Source: Saprospiraceae bacterium
GTDB lineage: Bacteria > Bacteroidota > Bacteroidia > Chitinophagales > Saprospiraceae
NCBI GenBank assembly: GCA_016715105.1
Contig: JADKBO010000002.1
Coordinates: forward strand, 62,001-126,000
Reading direction: 5' to 3'
Length of the DNA stretch: 64,000 bases
This document shows positions 37,034-45,629 of the stretch, piece by piece. The position numbers and the translations under genes were made by a program. The notes below the pieces were generated by a model, which was not told the origin of the DNA, searched no databases, and worked only from the letters and a program-made list of their open reading frames with translations. Positions within the stretch are counted from its first letter, which is position 1, and each line of letters starts with the position of its first letter.

Positions 37034-38047
37034 TTAAAATGTAATAGCTATTTTACCAATTGTTTTTCCAGACTCCAATAATTGATGTGCCGCTTTAAAA
37101 TTATCAGCGGTGAAGCCGTTCAGTGTGGTATGCAAAGTGGTCTTTATTGTGCCTTCATCGAGTAAATCTGCCAATTTATTTAGAATATGGTGCTGCTCAA
37201 TCATATCTTCTGTTTCAAACATGGATCGGGTATACATCAATTCCCAAGAAAAACTTACACTTTTTGATTTCAATTTATTCAGCGCAATTGGTTCACTACT
37301 ACCGGTGATCGACCCAATGTGGCCTTGTGGTTTTATCAAAGTTACCATTGCGTCCCAATAAGCATTTGCATCCACAAAATCAAGGATAAAATCTACATTT
37401 TTAAAACCAGCATGTTGGACTTCATTGACCAAATCATGATGATTGACAACCACATCTGCGCCGAGCTTTGTGCACCAATCCATGGTTTCTGTTCTGGAAG
37501 CGGTTGCAATTACTTTTAGCCCTACCAATTTTTTAGCCAATTGGATAGCAATAGAACCTACACCTCCAGCGCCACCAATTATCAAAATTGTCTTTCCCTT
37601 GTCTTTTTCTGGACTGATGCGCATTCTATCAAATAATATTTCCCATGCCGTAAGACCAGTCAAGGGTATGGCAGCAGCTTCTGCATCACTCAAAGTCGCA
37701 GGTTTTTTGCCGACTATTCGCTCATCGATGCTTTGATATGCTGCATTGCAACCTGGTTTGTTAAGATCGCCTGCATAATAAACTTTGTCGCCAACTTTAA
37801 ATAAAGAAACAGCTGAGCCCACTGCTTCTACCGTACCAACAGCATCCCAACCTATAATTTTTGGCGTATCCAGAACCTTGTCCTTAGCACTGTTTTGCCT
37901 TACTTTATAATCTACAGGATTTACAGAAACCGCATCGATCTTCACCAATAAATCATGCGCCGATGGGATGGGTTTTAAGGCATTAAATTCGATAAAACTA
38001 TTGGCTTCTGTGATGGGTAGTGAGGTTTTAAATCCGATTGCTTTCAT
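37034..38047 (-). CDS. Zinc-type alcohol dehydrogenase family / NADPH:quinone reductase-like (TIGR02817 type)
   Basis: A 337-residue MDR-superfamily reductase. Visible: VKIDAVSVNPVDYKVRQ, GWDAVGTVEAVGSAVSLFKV, the Rossmann LIIGGAGGVGSIAIQLAKKL, and DVVVNHHD. It lacks the catalytic zinc Cys set, as quinone-reductase-like members do. No partner nearby; likely monocistronic. Substrate unknown. Confidence 0.87.
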   Translation of the reverse strand: MKAIGFKTSLPITEANSFIEFNALKPIPSAHDLLVKIDAVSVNPVDYKVRQNSAKDKVLDTPKIIGWDAVGTVEAVGSAVSLFKVGDKVYYAGDLNKPGCNAAYQSIDERIVGKKPATLSDAEAAAIPLTGLTAWEILFDRMRISPEKDKGKTILIIGGAGGVGSIAIQLAKKLVGLKVIATASRTETMDWCTKLGADVVVNHHDLVNEVQHAGFKNVDFILDFVDANAYWDAMVTLIKPQGHIGSITGSSEPIALNKLKSKSVSFSWELMYTRSMFETEDMIEQHHILNKLADLLDEGTIKTTLHTTLNGFTADNFKAAHQLLESGKTIGKIAITF

Positions 38048-38246
38048 GTAAATTTTTATTTTTTTGAATATATGGGAATGGTGTTTTTTGTAATTGATTA
38101 AACTAAATCAATTTGAAGATAAAACAAACATTCCTTGCAACGTAGTAAACTATCTCGCACTAGAAAAGTTGACACTTTTAAATGATAATCCGATATTAAC
38201 TTATTACCAGCTGAAGCAAAATTAATGCAGAGCACAAGAATTTACC

Positions 38247-39149
38247 CTACTCCTTCCTTAAATTCAACAGCGATTTTACAGACCCCGTACTCTTCAAAAA
38301 TACATCACTATCATTCACAGATTTATTTTCAGATGATATCTTGAACCGCACATCTAATTTATATTTTACTGCTTTTCCCTTTTTAATTAAATCCAATAAG
38401 GTTTTACCCACTGCTTTCAAGGAAAGTTCTATAGGGATTTGAAGGTCCGTCACACTTTTTTCCGGGATAACAGTAAGACCGGGCAATTTACCTTCTATCC
38501 ATTCATTGTCTTCAATTGCAATTCTGAAGTTGATGTCTTTTGCTTGGATCGAATAAACATTTCTATTTTTTATTTCAACTTCAAACAGTAGAGAAGCTCT
38601 TGAAAAATTAAGAGATTCCAATTGAACTTGTTTGGAAAGGAGTTGTGGCGGTCGTATTAATGGGAGCAATTTGGTGACATGCAAATCAAATTGTTTTTTG
38701 AAAAGGAGGTCTGTATAAAAGGTGGTTTTTATTTCGTATTCAACTGAATCCAACTGTTGTTGGTCACTTTCCTTTAAAATGGAAAATAATTGCTCACTCA
38801 AAAGTTTAATTGGCAGTAAAATCCAGGTGCTGTCACTTCCCTCTAAAGAAACAGATTTTTTATATTGGTTTTTAATTACTTCCACGTGATTGATGTATAT
38901 GCTGTATTGGACACTATCGGCAGTAAACGATATGGGAAGTTGGTTTTTTAAGAGCAATTTTACATTCATTTCTATTTCATCGTTCGTTACTGAGGTAATT
39001 TCTACAATGGAGATTTCTGCGCGAGGAAGCAGAAAGGTTTTATTTGGATTGTCTTCCTTACTATAATCAATAAACCTCCAAATGAAAAAACCTGCTATGA
39101 TTGCCAAAGCAGTTAATAAAATGAAAGAAAGTATTTTCTTCAATATCAT
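38247..39149 (-). CDS. LEA type 2 (WHy-like) membrane-anchored protein
   Basis: A 300-residue protein with an N-terminal anchor (ILSFILLTALAIIAGFFIWR) and two tandem beta-sandwich modules. The modules read FLLPRAEISIVEITSVTNDE and ESLNFSRASLLFEVEIKNRN, each followed by the NPxx-type central strands of LEA14/WHy domains. Such domains bind hydrophobic surfaces or protect against desiccation. With PRC-barrel, DoxX and SOD genes downstream on the same strand, it could belong to a general-stress set, though spacers of 77-212 bases separate them. Confidence 0.65.
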   Translation of the reverse strand: MILKKILSFILLTALAIIAGFFIWRFIDYSKEDNPNKTFLLPRAEISIVEITSVTNDEIEMNVKLLLKNQLPISFTADSVQYSIYINHVEVIKNQYKKSVSLEGSDSTWILLPIKLLSEQLFSILKESDQQQLDSVEYEIKTTFYTDLLFKKQFDLHVTKLLPLIRPPQLLSKQVQLESLNFSRASLLFEVEIKNRNVYSIQAKDINFRIAIEDNEWIEGKLPGLTVIPEKSVTDLQIPIELSLKAVGKTLLDLIKKGKAVKYKLDVRFKISSENKSVNDSDVFLKSTGSVKSLLNLRKE

Positions 39150-39258
39150 AAGCTCTTTTTAAATGCAAATAAATCCCTTGCCCAATTGATATTTTCGGAA
39201 AATATCAATGGAAGATGACTTTGTTTCTTATGATCTATTTGCATTTAAAAGGAGGGAA

Positions 39259-40002
39259 TTATTTATTTGAAATATATCTTCCGTAATAATTTTGCAAATT
39301 GGATTCATAAGAGTCCAGAATTTCCTGACTGGGCACATATTCAGGACTATTTTTAACCTGTTCCTCGGTTTTATTTACTACAACGGAAGAAGATTCCCAA
39401 TTAATTTCTCTGATCCATTGCGGTGAGATCAAAACTTTTTTTCCTGGAAACCAATTTCCAGTATCTACTTCCATAAAATCAATGGTCCAGCTTTGGTCAT
39501 TGACAATGAAATCTTCAACTTCACCAATTTCTCCGTCAGTTGCTTTTATATTGTAACCTTTCACAGACTCTGTGCTCCTTAAATGGGGGTCATTGTCCGA
39601 TTGATCTTTTTGCATTTTGGCAGTATTTTCTATTTCTACAGGATAAGCCATACCCATGCCGGCACTTCCCATGCCTCCCCAATAAAAAGCACCCCAAGGA
39701 TAGTAATTGTACAAATCCATTTCATGTTGTCTGGTGATGGATTTGTCTGCATCAATTTCTGGACTGCCTTCTACCTGCGCCTTAGTGAGATTTACAGGAA
39801 ATACTTCATTTTCCCAATCTGGAGCAAGTAGTGATTCCGGTGACAACAATATTGCTCTACCAAAAAGCCAACTTCCCGTTTCGATGATCAAATACCTAAT
39901 CGTCCAAGTGCTGTCATCAAAGTAAAATTCTTTCACTTTTCCTATTTCTCCATCTAAGGCCAATATTTTGAAACCAATCAAATTTTCTATTTTACGTCTC
40001 AT
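39259..40002 (-). CDS. Tandem PRC-barrel domain protein
   Basis: A 247-residue protein with two PRC-barrel domains: residues 1-75 (FKILALDGEIGKVKEFYFDD, then WTIRYLIIETG) and about 130-210 (IKATDGEIGEVEDFIVNDQ, then WTIDFMEVDTG). Between them lies a Gly/Tyr/Trp-rich linker (NYYPWGAFYWGGMGSAGMGM). Tandem PRC-barrel proteins in Bacteroidota have no defined role, though the domain elsewhere binds RNA-processing or photosystem partners. Cytosolic by lack of a signal. Confidence 0.88.
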   Translation of the reverse strand: MRRKIENLIGFKILALDGEIGKVKEFYFDDSTWTIRYLIIETGSWLFGRAILLSPESLLAPDWENEVFPVNLTKAQVEGSPEIDADKSITRQHEMDLYNYYPWGAFYWGGMGSAGMGMAYPVEIENTAKMQKDQSDNDPHLRSTESVKGYNIKATDGEIGEVEDFIVNDQSWTIDFMEVDTGNWFPGKKVLISPQWIREINWESSSVVVNKTEEQVKNSPEYVPSQEILDSYESNLQNYYGRYISNK

Positions 40003-40034
40003 GTTTTTATTTTTTTATTTTTTCTAATGATGTG

Positions 40035-40481
40035 TTAGTAATTCGGTTTTTGTGCTTCAATAGATCTACTCAAATTTCCAGAAGACCAAAGAGCCCAAAC
40101 AACAAGGATGGGTTGAAACCAAAGCCTGATCAATCTCACCCGATCTGTTGTCAAACCGAAAGCATCAATTTCTCTAAGGTATTGGTTGACATTCCCAAAA
40201 AAAACGAGTATAAGGAAAATGGCCAATGCCCATCCAATCTGTTTTCGTCTTTTTTGCCAAAAAAGAAAAGCCAGACCTAATAGAATTTCAACAATTCCTG
40301 AGGATACTACTACAAAATCTTTTTCCAAGCCAACCCACTCTGGGACCAAAGCTTGAAACTCGATTCTGTATATAGTCAGGTGTGTATACCCAGCATAGAT
40401 CATAAATAAAGCCATTATGATCCTCATGATATTTTGCATCCATGTATTAGGCCTAACTTCCTTTTTGAATTTATATATCAA
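40035..40481 (-). CDS. DoxX-like small membrane protein
   Basis: A 148-residue protein with about four helices, including MRIIMALFMIYAGYTHLTI and VVSSGIVEILLGLAFLFWQK, the DoxX-like layout. The first helix carries the YAGYTHL motif typical of this family. Function unknown; some relatives sit with oxidative-stress genes, and here SodC is the next gene on the strand. Confidence 0.78.
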   Translation of the reverse strand: MIYKFKKEVRPNTWMQNIMRIIMALFMIYAGYTHLTIYRIEFQALVPEWVGLEKDFVVVSSGIVEILLGLAFLFWQKRRKQIGWALAIFLILVFFGNVNQYLREIDAFGLTTDRVRLIRLWFQPILVVWALWSSGNLSRSIEAQKPNY

Positions 40482-40590
40482 TTGCCTTAATTGTCAACCC
40501 GATTAAACTTCCTGTCATTTAAAGACGCATTAATTACAATAGTTCTGCAGAAAAAAGATGAAAGAAGAAGTCTTTTGGTGTAAAAAACTG

Positions 40591-40660
40591 CATCTCACAT
40601 CTAACATCTCACATCTAACATCTCACATCTTTCGTCTCTCATCTTTCATCTTTCGTCTTT
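40591..40660 (+). repeat. 14-bp tandem repeat and pyrimidine-rich run
   Basis: CATCTCACATCTAA starts at 40591, 40605 and 40619 (third copy diverging into TTTCGTCT). The run then continues with TCTCATCTTTCATCTTTCGTC. A short inverted match, AAAGATGAAAG near 40554 and CTTTCATCTTT near 40642, brackets it, so the region could fold as a long hairpin. It lies between the SOD and DoxX genes. Confidence 0.75.
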
Positions 40661-40693
40661 AAAAGTATTTAAAATGATTTCTTATCTATTAAA

Positions 40694-41242
40694 TTACATT
40701 TTCTTCTTCACAACGATTTTACCACATCCAGCTCTTGCGCCAGCATCACCTGTTGGTTGTGTTTTTAAATCATCTACTTTTTGGTGAACAATCACACCTT
40801 TATTGATGATAGAATTTTCCCCGCTGAGTGATATCATTTTATCTGTGAATTCCATGTGCGCATTTCCTGAGGCGTCTGCTGTAATATTTCCCAAATCACC
40901 CGCATGTCGTATAGTATCCATGGGAGCTCCATGATCTTTGTGATCTGGATTGAAATGTCCACCTGCAGAACTACCGTCTGGGGCAGAACAATCACCAAAT
41001 TCGTGTATGTGGAAGCCATGTTTTCCAGGAGTAAGTCCTGAAAGATCAGCCACTACTTTTACGCCCTCAGCTGTTTGGGTAAAGCTTACCGTACCCTTGA
41101 CTTTGCTGCCTTCTGTCGGTGAAATTTCACAAACAGCTTCTTTAACTTTTGCATCCTGTCCAAATATTGGCTGGATAAACAACATTGCTAATAGGATAAT
41201 TTTGCAAGTTGAAAAAATTGAGATTTTTAATTTACTTTCCAT
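40694..41242 (-). CDS. sodC: Periplasmic Cu/Zn superoxide dismutase
   Basis: Superoxide dismutase of 182 residues with an N-terminal signal (IILLAMLFIQPIFGQ). Copper and zinc ligands are visible: GFHIHEFGDC, SAGGHFNPDHKDHG, RHAGDLGN and GVIVHQKVDDL, with the structural disulfide Cys in HEFGDC and RAGCGKI. The final Arg-Ala-Gly-Cys-Gly block is normal for the family. Last line of oxygen defence in the envelope. Single gene with repeats on both sides. Confidence 0.93.
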   Translation of the reverse strand: MESKLKISIFSTCKIILLAMLFIQPIFGQDAKVKEAVCEISPTEGSKVKGTVSFTQTAEGVKVVADLSGLTPGKHGFHIHEFGDCSAPDGSSAGGHFNPDHKDHGAPMDTIRHAGDLGNITADASGNAHMEFTDKMISLSGENSIINKGVIVHQKVDDLKTQPTGDAGARAGCGKIVVKKKM

Positions 41243-41640
41243 AATTTTTATTTTTTAATTAATTTAAAATATCAAAGTTGTGTGCCTTCCGTTTTCATTA
41301 GTTGCAACATCATTTGCGAAAAAAACAAATTTGACTGGTAATTTTTGAGGCTTTTTGAAAGTAGAATTGAGTTAAAAAATGCGTACAATTTTGGGTCTCA
41401 AAATTTTCAGGAAATTTGATTTAATGCATTTTGAAGTATACGTTTAGCTATGGCTTAAAGTTTTGTCAGGCTGTGCACATTTTTTTTGGGCTCGATATTG
41501 CACTCAGTTTTCAGCTGTCAGCAATCAGCAAATTTTGACAACACAAAGTCCAGTTATTGACGAATTGCGCTCAGTTTAGTATTAAATTTCTGGTATCTGA
41601 AAAGTACAATATTTGATAACACTGAATTTAAGTATTAGTG
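41243..41640. other. Gene-free spacer downstream side of the ACT gene
   Basis: AT-rich, with word-like repeats at 41510-41585 (CAGTTTTCAGCTGTCAGCAA and GACGAATTGCGCTCAGTTT), similar to those at 34730 and 51395. No open frame or RNA signal was seen. The next 120 bases are the named repeat at 41641-41760. Confidence 0.6.
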
Positions 41641-41760
41641 TATTTTCCTGCGAAATAAATTTCGCATTCCACCTAGATTTGATGGCAAACAGCTCTTTGG
41701 CGATTAAACTTTAATTTAGAAAGCTCGTTGCTCGTTGCTCGTTGCTCAATGCTCGCGGCC
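41641..41760 (+). repeat. Intergenic repeat element, copy A
   Basis: About 120 bases, near-duplicate of 42403-42512. It begins with a palindrome TGCGAAATAAATTTCGCA (41649-41666) followed by TTCCACCTAGATTTG and GCAAACAGCTCTTTGGC, then GCTCGTTGCTCGTTGCTCG and GCTCGCGGCC. It ends 13 bases from the stop codon of the ACT-domain gene (minus strand). Confidence 0.85.
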
Positions 41761-41772
41761 AACGCCACCTAA

Positions 41773-42195
41773 TCAAATCTGATCGTTGAAAACTGATCGC
41801 TCACAGCCGGTCATTTCTTTTAAAACTTTCATAGCCCTCTCCGCATCTTTAACATCAACAAAAATATGATCGTGGTAATAGGCGGCAACGACATTGCAAC
41901 TGATGTTATGCTTGGTCAACTCAGCAGAAAATGCAGCAGTAAGACCAACCGCTTCCAATGCAGAATGCACTTTTAATGTAATCCAACTAGCAACAAAGTC
42001 GTATGATAAATTGTATAAATCAGCTTTTTGTCTTTCTAAAACAATTGTTGCTCCCTCTACTTCCTTAAATTCAAATAAAGTATCTGACCTACTTATTTTT
42101 TCGAGGCCATTGATGTTGACAAAAACATACTCACCTTCATTGAGAGTGGGTTCCATTTGTGAAATGAGCATTTTGAGGTCTGTTTGTCCTGCCAT
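41773..42195 (-). CDS. ACT-domain protein (DUF2241-type)
   Basis: A 140-residue protein starting at ATG 42195 (MAGQTDLKMLISQMEPTL), the usual start of the family; an extra 22 in-frame codons upstream are not conserved-looking. Residues about 15-70 are the DUF2241 portion (NEGEYVFVNINGLEK) and about 75-130 an ACT-type half (VHSALEAVGLTAAFSAELTK). Probably binds an amino acid. The last nine residues, CERSVFNDQI, are written by a repeat word that recurs in spacers (CTGATCGCTGA-like), so the repeat has grown into the end of the gene. Confidence 0.72.
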   Translation of the reverse strand: MAGQTDLKMLISQMEPTLNEGEYVFVNINGLEKISRSDTLFEFKEVEGATIVLERQKADLYNLSYDFVASWITLKVHSALEAVGLTAAFSAELTKHNISCNVVAAYYHDHIFVDVKDAERAMKVLKEMTGCERSVFNDQI

Positions 42196-42402
42196 AGATT
42201 GCAAATTTAATTCACCAAAAATGCTCCATTTCGTTGACAATTTGAATAAAAGTTGAAGCATTTTCTTTTGATATCAGGTTTAATTGATCAATCATCCTGC
42301 AATAAAGAAATCAGGCTCTTAAACTCAGAGCTTTGCACAGTATAAAATAATCTATCATGCCCAGTGGAAAGCCAAATTTATTTGGCTGAAAGAATTAAAA
42401 GA
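42196..42402. other. Spacer upstream of the ACT gene
   Basis: Nothing recognised apart from a short inverted match around 42370-42390 (GCCAAATTTATTTGGC, 42371-42386, a perfect 16-base palindrome). It then runs into the repeat at 42403. Confidence 0.5.
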
Positions 42403-42512
42403 TATTTTCTGCGAATTAAATTTCTCATTCCACCCAGATTTGTTGGCAAACAGCTCTTTGACGGTTAATCTGTAATTTGAAAGCTCGAAGCTCGTGGCTC
42501 GTGGCTCGCGGC
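42403..42512 (+). repeat. Intergenic repeat element, copy B
   Basis: About 110 bases matching copy A at 41641-41760, including TGCGAATTAAATTTCTCATTCC in place of the perfect palindrome, then GCAAACAGCTCTTTGACGG, then GCTCGAAGCTCGTGGCTCG and GTGGCTCGCGGC. It ends 3 bases from the stop codon of the radical SAM gene (minus strand). Confidence 0.85.
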
Positions 42513-42515
42513 TTA

Positions 42516-44720
42516 TTAAAACACCAACAAAGCCCCTTCCTCCCTCAATCTCGCCACCAATTCACTTTGCCAAAATTCCTCAAAATCAATACAATTTTGC
42601 ACTGCTAAAACCCGAATGTTTTCTACGGTCATAACTTCAACTTCAGTTATTTTGAGTTGGGGAATTAATTCGAGAAATAATTGAGCAATTGATTTTTCAA
42701 CGGCTATTTCTATGGTGTCTCTTTTATCATGAAACGTGAGATTAAGCCATTCGTAAATATGGCCTCTTTTTACTTTGGTTAAGGGATTTGTCTCAGGATC
42801 CTTGCCCAGATAAATGACTTTTGTACTGGGCTTGAGGTCAATTTCTTCCACCAATTCCAGACAATTTTGGATGTAATTACCAGGAATTTTTGTCTTAGGA
42901 ATTTTGAAATCAAACCATTCTTGGAGTGGAAAATCAAAACACATGCCGTGCATATAATTGAATAAAGATTTCTTGAGACCAAAGCTAAATTGGTCGTGGT
43001 TTATGCCCGTACTGTCCACAAACTGGATGTCATTGTTGGCAAATGAAATCGATTTGTATTCAGGAATGATGCCATAAGCTTCTGGATCGAGGCCTACCGG
43101 ACTGTGAGCGGTGAGTGCAAACTGGTGCCAGAATCCGGAGTGCAAAATGCCCAATTCAAACATTTGTCGCACCATTTCCAAACTATCTACCGTTTCTTGA
43201 ACCGTCTGAGTGGGATAACCATACATGAGATATGCGTGAACCATGATGCCCGATTCTGTGAAATTGCGCGTCACTTGTGCAACTTGTTCAACGTTAACTC
43301 CTTTTTTGATCAATTCTAGCAATCTGTCTGAGGCAACTTCCAGACCTCCAGAAACAGCAATGCATCCCGAGGCTTGCAACAAACGGCAAAGGTCTCTGGT
43401 AAAACGCTTTTCAAAACGGATATTGGTCCACCACGTGACATTGAGTTTTCTCCGCAAAATCTCAATGGCCAATTCCCGCATCAAAGCTGGTGGAGCAGCT
43501 TCATCTACGAAGTGGAAACCCTTTTCTCCTGTTTGAGTGATAATGGTTTCCATTCGGTCAACGAGCAATTTCGCGGCAATGGGTTCGTATAATTTAATGT
43601 AATCCAAAGAAACGTCACAAAAGGTACACTTGCCCCAGTAACAACCATGGGCCATGGTCAATTTATTCCACCGTCCATCACTCCACAAGCTGTGCATCGG
43701 ATTGGCTATTTCAATGACAGAAATGTATTGATCCAACAACAAATCACTGTAATCGGGAGTGCCCACTTCGCTTTGTTTATAGTCTTTTCTGAGCGAAAAA
43801 TTGTTGTAAATGACCTCACCATTTTCCAGCAAAAAAGTCCTTTTATAAAAATTGAAATTCGGGTTTTTTTCGTCGGGATGCAGGACATTTGAAACCAACA
43901 ATTCAATGGGTAATTCGCCATCATCCAAAGTGATGTAATCAAAAAATTCAAAAACCCGTTTGTCTTTGATAGTGCGCAATTCGGTATTTGGAAATCCACC
44001 ACCCATCGCAATTTTCATCAAAGGATGGTGTTTTTTGATGTGTTGGGCACATCTAAAAGCGCTGTAAAGATTGCCAGGAAAAGGCACAGAAAAACAAACC
44101 AATTTTGGATTTATCGCGACCAATTTTTCTTCCAAAATCTGGAGGGTGATTCGATCAATAAATGTAGCATCCTGACCCAATAATCCATGTAATTCGTCAA
44201 AAGCATTTGCACTTCGGCCCAAGCGCTCTGCATACCTAGAAAAGCCAAAATTTTCGTCCACACATTCCACAATAAAATCAGACAAATCTTCAAGGTAAAG
44301 AGTAGCTAAATGTTTGGCTTTGTCCTGAATACCCATGGCCCCAAAAGCCCATTCCATGTCTTCAAGTTGCGCAAACCGCGATGCCTGCGGTAAGAAATTT
44401 TCACTGGCTATTTGCCTTGCCAGCGTTTGGTTTTTCCCTTGTAGAAAGCCAATAACCTCTTCGATGGTTTGAATATAATCTTCTTTGATGGAAAAAATTC
44501 TACGCGCATTATCTGAAGTCATACTTTGACGAGCCTTAGCTGTGTCAAACACGGAGCGCAAAACCTTGGGTGTAAAAAGCTCCAATATCACCTCGATGCC
44601 CAAATCCATTTGAAAGCTGGAGATGCCTTTTGTATTCAAAAAACCTTTTAAATAAGAAGTAGCTGGGTATGGGGTGTTGAGTTGTGTAAACGGGGAGGTG
44701 ATGAGTAAGAGGTCTTGCAA
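42516..44720 (-). CDS. B12-binding-domain radical SAM protein
   Basis: A 734-residue protein. The N-terminal half contains a cobalamin-binding-type fold (PKLVCFSVPFPGNLYSAFRC and MKIAMGGGFPNTELR). The radical SAM cluster motif is Cys360-YWGK-Cys365-TF-Cys368 in HGCYWGKCTFCDVSL, spaced CX4CX2C and not the usual CX3CX2C. Downstream blocks FHFVDEAAPPALMRELAI, GLEVASDRLLELIKKGVNVE and HAYLMYGYPTQT are typical for SAM binding. Large radical SAM proteins of this kind usually modify lipids or cofactors; the substrate is not known. Stop codon adjoins a repeat. Confidence 0.85.
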   Translation of the reverse strand: MQDLLLITSPFTQLNTPYPATSYLKGFLNTKGISSFQMDLGIEVILELFTPKVLRSVFDTAKARQSMTSDNARRIFSIKEDYIQTIEEVIGFLQGKNQTLARQIASENFLPQASRFAQLEDMEWAFGAMGIQDKAKHLATLYLEDLSDFIVECVDENFGFSRYAERLGRSANAFDELHGLLGQDATFIDRITLQILEEKLVAINPKLVCFSVPFPGNLYSAFRCAQHIKKHHPLMKIAMGGGFPNTELRTIKDKRVFEFFDYITLDDGELPIELLVSNVLHPDEKNPNFNFYKRTFLLENGEVIYNNFSLRKDYKQSEVGTPDYSDLLLDQYISVIEIANPMHSLWSDGRWNKLTMAHGCYWGKCTFCDVSLDYIKLYEPIAAKLLVDRMETIITQTGEKGFHFVDEAAPPALMRELAIEILRRKLNVTWWTNIRFEKRFTRDLCRLLQASGCIAVSGGLEVASDRLLELIKKGVNVEQVAQVTRNFTESGIMVHAYLMYGYPTQTVQETVDSLEMVRQMFELGILHSGFWHQFALTAHSPVGLDPEAYGIIPEYKSISFANNDIQFVDSTGINHDQFSFGLKKSLFNYMHGMCFDFPLQEWFDFKIPKTKIPGNYIQNCLELVEEIDLKPSTKVIYLGKDPETNPLTKVKRGHIYEWLNLTFHDKRDTIEIAVEKSIAQLFLELIPQLKITEVEVMTVENIRVLAVQNCIDFEEFWQSELVARLREEGALLVF

Positions 44721-44924
44721 ATTTTAATCCTTTTTGCAAAGTTAATGGATAATGCCGTAGAGGCGTAAAATTTTACGCCTTCACAGCAATATTCATTATG
44801 TTGGAAAGGGTACAGACGAAAGGCCTTTCGTCTGTACCAGTAATAAATTGGAATTGTATGTAAAGGCGTATTATTTACATCATTGCGAACTAAAGTTCGC
44901 ATTCCACAGTGCTTTTCAGATGTA
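44721..44924. repeat. Spacer with three palindromic repeats
   Basis: Perfect palindrome AGGCGTAAAATTTTACGCCT at 44761-44780; a 28-base perfect palindrome at 44810-44837 (half GTACAGACGAAAGG); and TGCGAACTAAAGTTCGCA at 44884-44901 followed by TTCCAC, matching the opening palindrome of the repeat at 41649 and 42410. No gene seen. Confidence 0.9.
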
Positions 44925-45629
44925 TCAATTCCGATTGACTATACCGGCCTCTACAATTTCCTTATAGGCCCGGCCTATGGGAATGTTCCATTTATCAATT
45001 TCAATTTCTGTGGCAGAATAGGAAGAAATCTTATCAATTGCGACAATGAAAGATCGGTGCACACGCAGGAAATTGTCGGTTGGGAGTATTTCCTCGATTT
45101 GACCCAATTGAAATTTCGTCACAATGTTCTTTGTCGTTGTGACTACTTTGACGTATTCTTTCAAGCTCTCCACAAATAAAATTTCATCACGGTAAATGCG
45201 GACATTTTTTTTATTGACATTAAAGAAGATACTTGGTCTTTCATTTTTTTTAGTCGTAATTTCTGGTTGAGGTGTCTTCTTTTCCAGTTTATTAACCGCA
45301 GTGATAAAACGGGAAAATTCGATGGGTTTTAGTAGGTAATCAATTACGTTGTGGTCGTATCCTTTTAGCGCGTATTCGTGGTAGGCGCTGGTGATGATGA
45401 TGGCAGGAGGATTTGCTAGCGTCATGATGAATTCAAAGCCTTTTAATTTTGGTAAATGGATATCCAGAAAAATCAAATCAATGACATTGCTTTTCAAGAC
45501 CTCCAGGGCTTTAATGGCGTCGTGGCATTTTGCAACTAAATTCAAAAACGGAACTTGTTGAATATAATCTTCCAAAATTTCCATTGCCAATGGTTCGTCT
45601 TCTACGATGATGCAATTGATTTTATGCAT
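44925..45629 (-). CDS. LytTR response regulator
   Basis: A 234-residue two-component regulator. Receiver domain: acidic pair in VEDEPLAMEI, phospho-acceptor Asp56 in DLIFLDIHLPKLKG, and Lys near residue 105 in DYLLKPIEFSR. Output domain (about 135-230): RPSIFFNVNKKNVRIYRDEI, then FLRVHRSFIVAIDKISS, the LytTR DNA-binding fold. It overlaps its histidine kinase by 8 bases, so the pair is co-expressed. Confidence 0.92.
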   Translation of the reverse strand: MHKINCIIVEDEPLAMEILEDYIQQVPFLNLVAKCHDAIKALEVLKSNVIDLIFLDIHLPKLKGFEFIMTLANPPAIIITSAYHEYALKGYDHNVIDYLLKPIEFSRFITAVNKLEKKTPQPEITTKKNERPSIFFNVNKKNVRIYRDEILFVESLKEYVKVVTTTKNIVTKFQLGQIEEILPTDNFLRVHRSFIVAIDKISSYSATEIEIDKWNIPIGRAYKEIVEAGIVNRN

